Shown here in pieces: positions 44,854 to 52,294 of a DNA stretch of 64,000 nt. The position numbers and the translations under genes are program-made. The DNA comes from Neorhizobium sp. SHOUNA12A (lineage in GTDB: Bacteria; Pseudomonadota; Alphaproteobacteria; Rhizobiales; Rhizobiaceae), in contig NZ_JALBGV010000025.1 in assembly GCF_023006505.1 (NCBI RefSeq), positions 1 through 64,000 of the forward strand, in the 5' to 3' direction. Each line of letters starts with the position of its first letter. Positions within the stretch are counted from its first letter, which is position 1. Below the pieces are notes generated by a model that was not told where the DNA came from, ran no database searches, and saw only the letters and a program-made list of their open reading frames with translations.

Positions 44854-46233
44854 TCAAGCGACCCGGTTGTTCTCGATCGTCAGATGCTTGAACCCTTGGG
44901 CCTGCCCGTCGCCGCGCACCAGCTCGGCCGTGGACGGCGCCTTCCAGCGATAGCCGATCACCGCCCCGTCCTTCACCGCCTCGAACAGGTTGCCGGCAAT
45001 CAGCGCGCTGCCGGCCCCTTCGACCACGGTGACCGCACAGCCAACCGTCGCCTGCCGGACGATATTGTTGCTGGCGAGCACGTTGCGCAGATAGGGCCCG
45101 AAACCGAGCGCCAAGCCCCAGAGCGGCACGTTCTCGATGACATTGCCGGTCACCGCGGTATCCGCCTCCACGCTGATGCCGACCCCGAAGATCGCTCCGT
45201 CCATCACATAGGGGCCGGTGGGCTTCAGGTTGCGGACGATATTGTTGGCGACGGTCGCAAGCCTTCCGCCTTCGTTGAAATTGACGACCGATATGCCGTT
45301 CGCGGCTCCGTCGACGATATTGCCTGAGACCATCGCACCCTCGAAGGCAAATTCCACGTAGATCGCCGTCTCGCCGGAGGCAAGGCAGGTATTGTTGGCG
45401 ATCTGGGCATTCGAGGCGCTGTTGGCGCGGATCGCCGAAAAGGCCGATTGCGAGATTTGGTTGCCGGTCACCATCACGTTGTCGGCCCGGAACAGGTTGA
45501 TCGCGTTCCCATACTGGCCGGTGCCGCCGTTGGTGGCGCCGATCCGGGAGATACGATTGCCGGAAACGATCGTGCCGTCGGCGCCCTTGGTCCACCGATA
45601 GATCAGGATGCCGCCATTGCCGCAGTCGGAGACCGTATTGCCGGTGACCGAAAGTCCGCTGCTCTCGACCGCATAGAGGCCATATTCGGCGGCTCCGGAA
45701 ATCCGGCTCCGCTCGATCCGCCCGCCACAGCGCTCGAATTGCACGGCGGTCTTGCGGGCACCGATGATCTCGCAATTGTCGATGACGATCTCACCGATGC
45801 CACGCATATGGACGAGCGCCGGGCTCTGGTCGTCGAGCCGGCGGTTCGCTCCGTCGATGACGATGTTGGAAAGCTCGATGCGGCGCACCCCGTCGGCCGT
45901 AAGCATCCGTCGGTCACCGGAATAGACGAGCCGCGACGCGCCCGGTACGCCGGTGATGCGCGTACCTTCGGGCAGGTCGAGATTGGACACCGGGTAGTTT
46001 CCGGGCGGCAGGAAGACCGGCATGTTCTGGCGCGCCGCCTTGGCGATAATCTCTGCGAGTTTGCGGTTCTGCTTGTCTCCACCGTCAGGGGTGACGCCAT
46101 GCGCACCGGCATCGATCGAGCCGCGCAGATCGACCGACGGAAAGCCTTGTGGGGCGGAGAAAACGCGGGGAGGCAAGGTTCCGGCAGCCGCCGCACCCGC
46201 GATCATCGTCAACGCCGCCCGTCTCGAAATCAT
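44854..46233 (-). CDS. TIGR03808 Tat-exported beta-helix repeat protein
   Basis: A 459-residue protein with a twin-arginine signal (MISRRAALTMIAGAAAAGTLP). The mature part is a right-handed beta-helix of repeated NxVxxNxI-type coils such as VTGNTVSDCGNGGILIY, VSGNRISRIGATNGGTGQYGNAINLF, VSGNIVDGAANGISVVNF and LIAGNLFEAVKDGAVIGY. The family is restricted to Alphaproteobacteria and its role is unknown; the helix fold suggests polysaccharide binding or lyase-like activity. The N-terminal segment (SIDAGAHGVTPDGGDKQNRKLAEII) and pectate-lyase-like coils fit this. It is monocistronic. Confidence 0.88.
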   Translation of the reverse strand: MISRRAALTMIAGAAAAGTLPPRVFSAPQGFPSVDLRGSIDAGAHGVTPDGGDKQNRKLAEIIAKAARQNMPVFLPPGNYPVSNLDLPEGTRITGVPGASRLVYSGDRRMLTADGVRRIELSNIVIDGANRRLDDQSPALVHMRGIGEIVIDNCEIIGARKTAVQFERCGGRIERSRISGAAEYGLYAVESSGLSVTGNTVSDCGNGGILIYRWTKGADGTIVSGNRISRIGATNGGTGQYGNAINLFRADNVMVTGNQISQSAFSAIRANSASNAQIANNTCLASGETAIYVEFAFEGAMVSGNIVDGAANGISVVNFNEGGRLATVANNIVRNLKPTGPYVMDGAIFGVGISVEADTAVTGNVIENVPLWGLALGFGPYLRNVLASNNIVRQATVGCAVTVVEGAGSALIAGNLFEAVKDGAVIGYRWKAPSTAELVRGDGQAQGFKHLTIENNRVA

Positions 46234-46459
46234 CCAGCGCCTCCTCCTGGCGTCAATAAAGCATTTTCTATGCCAGTCCTTTATATTGTTATTACGCTAA
46301 AAGTCTTGGACAGCTCAGTAAAAAGACTTCTGCCCAAGCTTCAATCATGGCAATTTCACGATGATTTTAAGCAACGATAAGGAATTCTCCGTCATGCTAT
46401 AGGGCAATTGGCGCGAGTTCCCGCGTATTTTCTGTTGAAAATGAAAAGGAGGCACTCGG

Positions 46460-47989
46460 ATGGCGGGACCCATGTCGCATAGCATGCCCTTGACGTTTGC
46501 CCCCGATCCGCTCGACGAGCTCTGCAGCCGTCTCCTGCGCGTTTCCACCGACAGCGATATCGACCTCGACGTTGCCCTGGTCACGCTCGAACTGGAAACC
46601 CGTACCCTTCTCGATCAGCTCCCGGACTTCATTTACGTAAAGGACCGTCGCGGCCGCTTCGTCTTTGCCAATGCCGCAGCCGGCCGCAGCAGCAAGCTGC
46701 ATGAAGGCAACGACCTGATCGGCAAGACGGATTTCGACATTCTCGATCCTGAAACCGCGCGCGAATTGTTTCTTGTCGAACAGGAGATCATGTCGACCGG
46801 CGTGGCGATCGACGGTCGCGAGGAGCGCGTCAAGCTGGGCGACGGCCGTGTGCTCTGGCTTACTACCTCCAAAATGCCGCTGCGTGATGTTCACGGCCAG
46901 ATCGTCGGCCTGGTTGGCATTTCCCGCAACATTACCGAGCGCAAGCGCCAGGACGACCGCCGGCACGGCCATGCGCGTCTTCTCGAGATGATCGCTCGCG
47001 GCCAGCCTTTGACGGCGGTTCTAGATGCGCTGGTCAAGACGGTGGAGGATGAGCTGGACGACGTCACGGCCTCGGTCCTGTTTCTCGAAGAAGGTACGGA
47101 CCGGCTGCGTCACGGCTCGGCGTCCAGCCTTCCGCCGGCCTATGTGAAACTGATCGATGGCATCGAGATCGGCCCGAAGGTCGGCTCCTGCGGCACCGCC
47201 GCCTGGCGACGCGAACCTGTCTTCGTCAAGGACGTGCTGACCGATCCGCTCTGGGACAATTATCGCGAACTGGCGCTGAGATTCGGCTTTCGCTCCTGCT
47301 GGTCGACGCCGATCATGGGCGCTGACGGGCGGGTGCTTGGCACGTTCGGGCTCTATTCCGATGCGCCGCGCGAACCGACCGAGCTCGAACTCGAGCTGAC
47401 CGCGATGGCGACTGATATTGCCGGCATCGCCATCGAGCGCGCCCGCTCGGAGGAGCGCATCCACCACATGGCCCATCACGATCCGCTGACCGGCCTGCCG
47501 AACCGGACGCTGTTCTGGGCGCAGTTCAGCCGCGCCCTGCATGAGGCCCGCCGCGAGAAACGCAAGGTCACGGTCGCCTATCTCGACCTCGACAATTTCA
47601 AGCAGATCAACGATACGCTGGGTCACGCGGCCGGCGACGAGGTGTTGAAAACGCTGTCGTGGCGCATGGTCAACTGCGTCCGCGTCACCGATCTTCTGGT
47701 TCGCCTTGGCGGCGACGAGTTCGCGATCGTCTTCAGCAATGTCAGTCACGACGAACTCGGATTGATGCGCCGACTTCAGGAATTGCGAACCGCGATCTCG
47801 AAGCCGATCGTCATCGACGACCAGAGCGTCACCGCCACCTGCAGCATGGGCGTCGCCTTCTTCCCGCAGGATGGCGATACGCCGGAAGAACTGCTCGCCC
47901 GCGCCGACCGCGCCATGTACGAAGCCAAGGATCTGGGCCGAGACCGCCTGCGGGTCTCGCATGTGCCGGGCGACGGCCTCGGCATTTAG
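46460..47989 (+). CDS. PAS-GAF-GGDEF diguanylate cyclase
   Basis: A 509-residue cytoplasmic cyclase making cyclic-di-GMP. A PAS domain (about 45-155: LLDQLPDFIYVKDRRGRFVFANAAA ... IVGLVGISRNITERKR) and a GAF domain (about 170-320: VGSCGTAAWRREPVFVKDVLTDPLW ... RSCWSTPIMGADGRVLGTFGLY) precede GGDEF (about 335-495) with an intact RLGGDEFAIV (GGDEF at 417-421). The feedback-inhibition I-site RVTD (408-411) lies five residues before it, as in product-inhibited cyclases. No EAL domain or membrane span is present. It complements the EAL-CBS-GGDEF protein at 34054. Confidence 0.95.
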   Translation: MAGPMSHSMPLTFAPDPLDELCSRLLRVSTDSDIDLDVALVTLELETRTLLDQLPDFIYVKDRRGRFVFANAAAGRSSKLHEGNDLIGKTDFDILDPETARELFLVEQEIMSTGVAIDGREERVKLGDGRVLWLTTSKMPLRDVHGQIVGLVGISRNITERKRQDDRRHGHARLLEMIARGQPLTAVLDALVKTVEDELDDVTASVLFLEEGTDRLRHGSASSLPPAYVKLIDGIEIGPKVGSCGTAAWRREPVFVKDVLTDPLWDNYRELALRFGFRSCWSTPIMGADGRVLGTFGLYSDAPREPTELELELTAMATDIAGIAIERARSEERIHHMAHHDPLTGLPNRTLFWAQFSRALHEARREKRKVTVAYLDLDNFKQINDTLGHAAGDEVLKTLSWRMVNCVRVTDLLVRLGGDEFAIVFSNVSHDELGLMRRLQELRTAISKPIVIDDQSVTATCSMGVAFFPQDGDTPEELLARADRAMYEAKDLGRDRLRVSHVPGDGLGI

Positions 47990-48055
47990 AACGTAAGCCC
48001 AAAAACGGCCCCGTGTCGGACATTCAAGAGTGCGGCTCTGATCTTCCAGGAGTGG

Positions 48056-48406
48056 CTATAGCAAGAACCCTGTAACCCATTCTGCGCTGTAGAATCCTGC
48101 GGCAAGAATAATCGCGATGGCAAACAGTCCGGTCCAAATACCCGGCATAGCGAAGGGCGACAAAATAGCCATTGCGGCGATACCACCCCAGACCAACAAT
48201 GATCCCAGGTAGATTTCCTTGTTCGCATAGACCCAGGAAAGGTCACCCTCCGCTCCCCAAGGATAGCACCCCTGCGTATTATCGGGGTTTGGCCAGCATG
48301 CAGACGCCTTCGAGGCTACGAAGTAGTCGACGATGAGCATCAGGAGGAAAGCACAAAGAAATGCTTGGACGATCATTTCGATGAGGCTGGGCTTGCGGAA
48401 CGTCAT
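48056..48406 (-). CDS. Small membrane protein, unknown function
   Basis: A 116-residue protein with three predicted spans (SLIEMIVQAFLCAFLLMLIVDYF, IYLGSLLVWGGIAAMAILSPF and IWTGLFAIAIILAAGFYSAEW) and a two-Cys periplasmic loop (SACWPNPDNTQGCYPWG) that could be disulfide-bonded. I do not recognise a family. GAGGC precedes the ATG; a longer upstream frame overlaps the orphan parD gene and is rejected. No partner is evident. Confidence 0.55.
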   Translation of the reverse strand: MTFRKPSLIEMIVQAFLCAFLLMLIVDYFVASKASACWPNPDNTQGCYPWGAEGDLSWVYANKEIYLGSLLVWGGIAAMAILSPFAMPGIWTGLFAIAIILAAGFYSAEWVTGFLL

Positions 48407-48519
48407 ACTTGCCTCGCAAAGCCACGTCCCGTGGCTGGGTTGCCGTTTTCTCGCGTAATATAGGCTTGGATCTGTGCGAAATCTAAGCGAGCGCTGCAGA
48501 GATGGCGAAGCTGGCGCAA

Positions 48520-48765
48520 TCAAAAGCCTTCCTTGGCAAGCTTTTCGAATTCGGCTTCCAGAAAAACATCGAGTTCCTCCTCGCTGACGTCTCCGCCGGC
48601 CTCGATTGACCGCCGCAGGGTTTCCCTCAGTGCCGAAAGCTTCGCCTCGCGCTCCTGCACCAGTCGCAGGCCTTCGCGCACCACGTCGCTGGCCGAACCG
48701 TAGCGCCCGTCCTGCACAGCTTCCTCGATGAATTTTTCCCAGCGGGGACCAATCGAAACATTCAT
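48520..48765 (-). CDS. ParD-family antitoxin without a visible toxin (orphan)
   Basis: An 81-residue RHH antitoxin: NVSIGPRWEKFIEEAVQDGRYGSASDVVREGLRLVQEREAKLSALRETLRRSIEAGG, closely resembling the ParD at 18296 (RYGSASDVVR.GLRL is shared). The C-terminal tail is acidic. No ParE-like frame follows it on the minus strand: the next sequence downstream holds only the unrelated membrane protein gene. It may be a solitary antitoxin, an anti-addiction gene or the relic of a lost pair. Confidence 0.85.
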   Translation of the reverse strand: MNVSIGPRWEKFIEEAVQDGRYGSASDVVREGLRLVQEREAKLSALRETLRRSIEAGGDVSEEELDVFLEAEFEKLAKEGF

Positions 48766-48773
48766 GCGCGTGC

Positions 48774-48819
48774 CTCCAGTTTCTACCCAAAATTATACTG
48801 GAGTAAAACTTATGCGCAA
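48774..48819 (-). promoter_or_regulatory. Promoter and inverted-repeat operator of the orphan parD
   Basis: On the minus strand TTGCGC (48819-48814) and TATAAT (48797-48792) are 16 bases apart. Inverted CTCCAGT/ACTGGAG copies (48774-48780 and 48797-48803) flank the start region. This resembles the regulatory layout of the complete parDE at 18296. Confidence 0.6.
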
Positions 48820-48820
48820 T

Positions 48821-49372
48821 CTACGCCATTGGCGGAGACGCTTCGGAGAGCGCGTCGTCCGGGGATTTTTCCGGCGTCACGAACACCTCCTCGTAGCTCG
48901 ACACGAATTTTTCGAACAGCAGCGAGAACGTGTGAAGTTCGTCCTCCGGCCAGTCCTCCAGGACGCGTGCCAGCAGGGAGCGTTTGACGGAACGGATCTC
49001 GGCCAGCAGGCCGTCGCCCAGTTCGGTGCGCACGACCAGCGAACGGCGGCCGTCCGCCTGGGAGGCGTCGCGGCGCAGGATGCCGCGGGCGACGAGATCG
49101 GCCACCAGCCGGCTGCCGCGCGAGGGGTCGATACGCATCGCCTCGGCAATCGCGCCCACCGTCACCTCGCCTTCGATGCGGCGCATCACGTCCAGCACGT
49201 CTAGATGCGAGATTTCCAGGCCTGGCGCGATATTGGCGATTGCGGTGCGGCCGATGATCCGCCGGCCGATCAGAATTCGCATCCGCCCGAGCATTTCGCT
49301 CACGCGGGCCACGTCCTCGGGGGAGGGTGAGGCGGCAGCGGATTTCCGGTTCAAAAGGCTCTTGCTCGTCAT
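48821..49372 (-). CDS. MarR-family transcriptional regulator
   Basis: A 183-residue MarR repressor with the winged HTH (GLEISHLDVLDVMRRIEGEVTVGAIAEAMRIDPSRGSRLVADLVARGILRRDASQADGRRSLVVRTELGDGLL). Divergent MarR/MFS pairs usually encode a drug efflux pump and its ligand-sensing repressor. The ATG at 49372 is preferred; one 12 bases upstream (49384) is also in frame, and neither has a strong ribosome site. Dyads in the shared promoter region are described separately. Confidence 0.88.
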   Translation of the reverse strand: MTSKSLLNRKSAAASPSPEDVARVSEMLGRMRILIGRRIIGRTAIANIAPGLEISHLDVLDVMRRIEGEVTVGAIAEAMRIDPSRGSRLVADLVARGILRRDASQADGRRSLVVRTELGDGLLAEIRSVKRSLLARVLEDWPEDELHTFSLLFEKFVSSYEEVFVTPEKSPDDALSEASPPMA

Positions 49373-49438
49373 GTTGCCGAACATATCAAAGCCGATGAGG
49401 CTTTCCAACCGGTCTTTGCCCTGCGCATCAAAGTGCCG

Positions 49439-49467
49439 TTGACAATTATATGCTGAAGGCACATAAA
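49439..49467 (+). promoter_or_regulatory. MFS pump promoter with MarR operator in the spacer
   Basis: TTGACA (49439-49444) and CATAAA (49462-49467) are 17 bases apart. The spacer is filled by the near-perfect dyad TTATATGC-TGAAG-GCACATAA (49446-49466, 7 of 8 positions), placed for repression by the divergent MarR protein. Confidence 0.72.
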
Positions 49468-49490
49468 TTTCTGACACTTTGGATTGACCC

Positions 49491-51023
49491 ATGGATATGA
49501 CCCGTCCGGCCCATGTGCCGCTCGTCGCCAACCACCGCCAGCGGTTGGTGATCTTCTGCTTTTTGCTGACGGCGCTGTTCATGGCGACGCTGGACAACCA
49601 GATCGTCTCGACGGCGCTGCCGACGATTGTCGGCGAGTTCGGCGAACTGGAGCGTTTCGGCTGGATCGGTTCGGCCTATCTCCTCGCCAGCAGCACGTCG
49701 ATGCCGATCTACGGCAAGCTCGGCGATCTGTTCGGCCGCAAATACGTGATGCTGGCGGCGATCGTCATCTTCACCGTCGGTTCGCTCACCTGCGGGCTTG
49801 CCTGGTCGATGGATTCGCTGATCGCCTCACGCGTGCTGCAGGGGTTCGGCGGCGGCGGCATCATGGTGTCGATCTTCTCGATCAATGCCGACCTGTTCGA
49901 GCCGCGCGAGCGGGCGAAATACCAGAGCTATTCGAGCCTGGTGATCATGGCCTCCGGCAGCCTCGGCCCTCTGCTCGGCGGCACGATGAGCGAACTGTTC
50001 GGCTGGCGGTCGATCTTCCTGATCAACCTGCCGATCGGCATCATAGCCGTCACCGGCATTTCGCTTCTGCTTCCCTATCGCCGCCCGATCCGCAAGCCGA
50101 AGATCGATTATCTCGGCGCGGTCCTGCTGGCGGGAACCGTCGCGAGCGTCGTCGTCTGGGCCGACAGCGTCACGCTGTTCGGTTCGCTGGTCGCCTGGCA
50201 GTCGATGGTGGTCGTGGCGGCGGGCGCGCTCTGCGCCGTGCTGTGGGTCTTCGTCGAAGGGAAGGTGCCGGAGCCGATCGTGCCGCTGAAACTGTTCCGC
50301 GATTCGACCTTTTCCCTGTTCCTGATCGTCTCCTTCTGTACCGGCGCGGTGGCGATCGGCATGGCCAATTATTTCGCGCTCTTCCTGCAGACGACCACCG
50401 GTCTGTCGCCGACGACCGCAAGCCTCTGTTTTGTCGCCACGACCCTCGGCATCGTCATCGGCTCTCTGTCGACGGGCCGGCTGATCTCGATCACCGGCCG
50501 CTATAAGCCGTTCACGCTGATCGGCCTGTCGCTGAATATCGTTGCCCTCCTCATCTTCTCGCAGCTTCCGGTCGGAACCCCGATCTATGTCATCCTCGGC
50601 TTCATGCTGATGCAGGGCCTGGCGATCGGCTTCGGCCAGCAGGCGCCGGTCATCGGCGTACAGAATTCAGCCCCCCGCGAGGATGTCGGCGCTGCCACCG
50701 GCGCGGTGACGCTGATGCGCATGGCCGGCGCCTCGATCGCCATCTCGGTCTATGGCGCGATCGTCGCCGCCGGCATCCGGGGTGTCGGCACCAGCATTCC
50801 GGGCGTCGAGGATATCGGCTCGCTGACGCCGCTGATGATGCTCGCATTGCCCGAACCGTCGCAGATCGCGGTCCACACGCTTTATACGGAGGCCTTCATG
50901 CCGGTGTTCATGGCCGGCAGCGCCATGGCGCTGATCGGCCTCATCGCCGCCCTGATGCTGAAACCGGTCCGCCTGCCGCAGGCGGTGATCGCCGATAAGA
51001 AGCCGGCCACCGCCTCGGAGTGA
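49491..51023 (+). CDS. MFS multidrug efflux transporter (DHA2 family)
   Basis: A 510-residue pump with about 14 membrane spans. It has the DHA2 signature: first span LTALFMATLDNQIVSTALPTIVGEFG (motif D1), loop 2-3 motif YGKLGDLFGRKYVM (motif A), and RVLQGFGGGGIM (motif B), followed by LGPLLGGTMSELFGWRSIFLINLPIG (motif C). It exports hydrophobic or cationic compounds by proton antiport; substrates unknown. The adjacent MarR gene would respond to the same compounds. The gene has its own strong promoter and is monocistronic. Confidence 0.93.
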   Translation: MDMTRPAHVPLVANHRQRLVIFCFLLTALFMATLDNQIVSTALPTIVGEFGELERFGWIGSAYLLASSTSMPIYGKLGDLFGRKYVMLAAIVIFTVGSLTCGLAWSMDSLIASRVLQGFGGGGIMVSIFSINADLFEPRERAKYQSYSSLVIMASGSLGPLLGGTMSELFGWRSIFLINLPIGIIAVTGISLLLPYRRPIRKPKIDYLGAVLLAGTVASVVVWADSVTLFGSLVAWQSMVVVAAGALCAVLWVFVEGKVPEPIVPLKLFRDSTFSLFLIVSFCTGAVAIGMANYFALFLQTTTGLSPTTASLCFVATTLGIVIGSLSTGRLISITGRYKPFTLIGLSLNIVALLIFSQLPVGTPIYVILGFMLMQGLAIGFGQQAPVIGVQNSAPREDVGAATGAVTLMRMAGASIAISVYGAIVAAGIRGVGTSIPGVEDIGSLTPLMMLALPEPSQIAVHTLYTEAFMPVFMAGSAMALIGLIAALMLKPVRLPQAVIADKKPATASE

Positions 51024-51060
51024 TCTGGCGTCCGACCGTTTTTGCCCTATCTTCAAGGGC

Positions 51061-52071
51061 ATGAAACCAGAGGCGCTGCTTCATCCCACCCCGGCCGGGC
51101 TGTTCTGCCCGATCGGCCGTTTCCATGTCGATCCGGTCCGTCCCGTCGAGCGGGCACTGATCACCCACGGCCATTCCGACCACGCCCGCGCCGGCCACGC
51201 CAAGGTTCTGGCGACGCGCCAGACGCTCGACATCATGCGGCTTCGTTACGGCGAGGATTTCTGCGGCGAGGAGCAGGCGGCCGCCTTCGGTGAGGAGATC
51301 GATGTCGAAGGCGTGCGGGTGAGTTTTCACCCCGCCGGCCATGTGCTCGGTTCTGCCCAGATCGCCATCGAGAGGCAAGGTCTGCGCATCGTTGTTTCGG
51401 GCGACTACAAGCGCGGCGTCGATCCCACCTGCGCACCTTTCGTGCCGGTCGCCTGCGACGTCTTCATCACCGAGGCGACCTTCGGCCTGCCGGTCTTTCA
51501 CCACCCGGATCCGAAAGACGAGATCGACAAGCTGCTGACCTCGCTGAAACAGTTTCCCGAACGCAGCCATCTCGTCGGCGCCTATGCGCTCGGCAAGGCG
51601 CAGCGGGTCATCCGGCTGATCCGCGATTGCGGGTATCACGAGCCGATCTTCATCCATGGCGCGCTCGCAAGACTCTGCGATTATTATGTCGGCCAGGGCA
51701 TCGACCTCGGCGATATAAGGCCTGCGACCGTCGAGAAGAGCAGCCCCGACGCCTTCAAGGGCGCGGTCATCGTCGGCCCGCCCTCGGCCTTTCAGGATCG
51801 CTGGGCGCGCCGCTTCAACGAACCGCTGATCGCCTTTGCCTCCGGCTGGATGATGGTGCGCCAGCGCGCCAAACAGGGCGGCGTCGAACTGCCGCTGGTC
51901 ATCTCCGATCACTGCGACTGGCCGGAACTGCTGTCGACCATCGAGGAGATCGACCCATCTGAAGTCTGGGTGACACACGGCCGCGAGGAGGCGCTGGTGC
52001 GCTGGTGCGAGCTGAAGAACATCCCCGCCCGGCCGCTGCATTTGGTGGGCTATGAGGATGAGGGGGATTGA
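51061..52071 (+). CDS. Ligase-associated DNA damage response exonuclease (MBL fold, TIGR04122)
   Basis: A 336-residue metallo-beta-lactamase/beta-CASP-type nuclease with the metal motif ITHGHSDHARAGH (HxHxDH), the later FHPAGHVLGSAQI and VSGDYKRG, and the distal VISDHCDWPELL and THGREEALVRWC. This family accompanies an ATP-dependent DNA ligase and often Lhr-Core helicase and an MPE phosphoesterase in a four-gene repair module. Here the ligase follows after a palindromic element, but no helicase or phosphoesterase gene is in the window on this strand beyond it. The substrate is presumably damaged DNA ends. Confidence 0.93.
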   Translation: MKPEALLHPTPAGLFCPIGRFHVDPVRPVERALITHGHSDHARAGHAKVLATRQTLDIMRLRYGEDFCGEEQAAAFGEEIDVEGVRVSFHPAGHVLGSAQIAIERQGLRIVVSGDYKRGVDPTCAPFVPVACDVFITEATFGLPVFHHPDPKDEIDKLLTSLKQFPERSHLVGAYALGKAQRVIRLIRDCGYHEPIFIHGALARLCDYYVGQGIDLGDIRPATVEKSSPDAFKGAVIVGPPSAFQDRWARRFNEPLIAFASGWMMVRQRAKQGGVELPLVISDHCDWPELLSTIEEIDPSEVWVTHGREEALVRWCELKNIPARPLHLVGYEDEGD

Positions 52072-52104
52072 TGGGGATGGACTTTTCCGCTCGTGCCGCC
52101 GACA

Positions 52105-52258
52105 CCCCCCTCTGCCCTGCCGGGCATCTCCCCCTCAAGGGGGGAGATCGGCAAGACGCGCCTGCGTCGCCCAGTCTTCGACGTTTGCTGGTGGCTAAAC
52201 ATTGCCGCGATTCGATCTCCCCCCTTGAGGGGGAGATGCCTGGCAAGGCAGAGGGGGG
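52105..52258. repeat. RIME-like palindromic intergenic element, copy 2
   Basis: A 154-bp element bounded by inverted arms beginning CCCCCCTCTGCCCTGCCGGG and ending with its near-complement (two mismatches), each arm folding on itself (ATCTCCCCCTC/GAGGGGGAGAT). It shares the layout and end sequence of copy 1 (29607-29778). It separates the exonuclease gene from the ligase gene. Confidence 0.82.
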
Positions 52259-52294
52259 TAAGCTACACGCCGCGCCCTCAAAGAGGGGGCAAAA

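Noticed and set aside
48406-48520. ParE toxin for the orphan parD
   Set aside because: The frame downstream lacks any ParE-like sequence; only the unrelated membrane protein gene follows.
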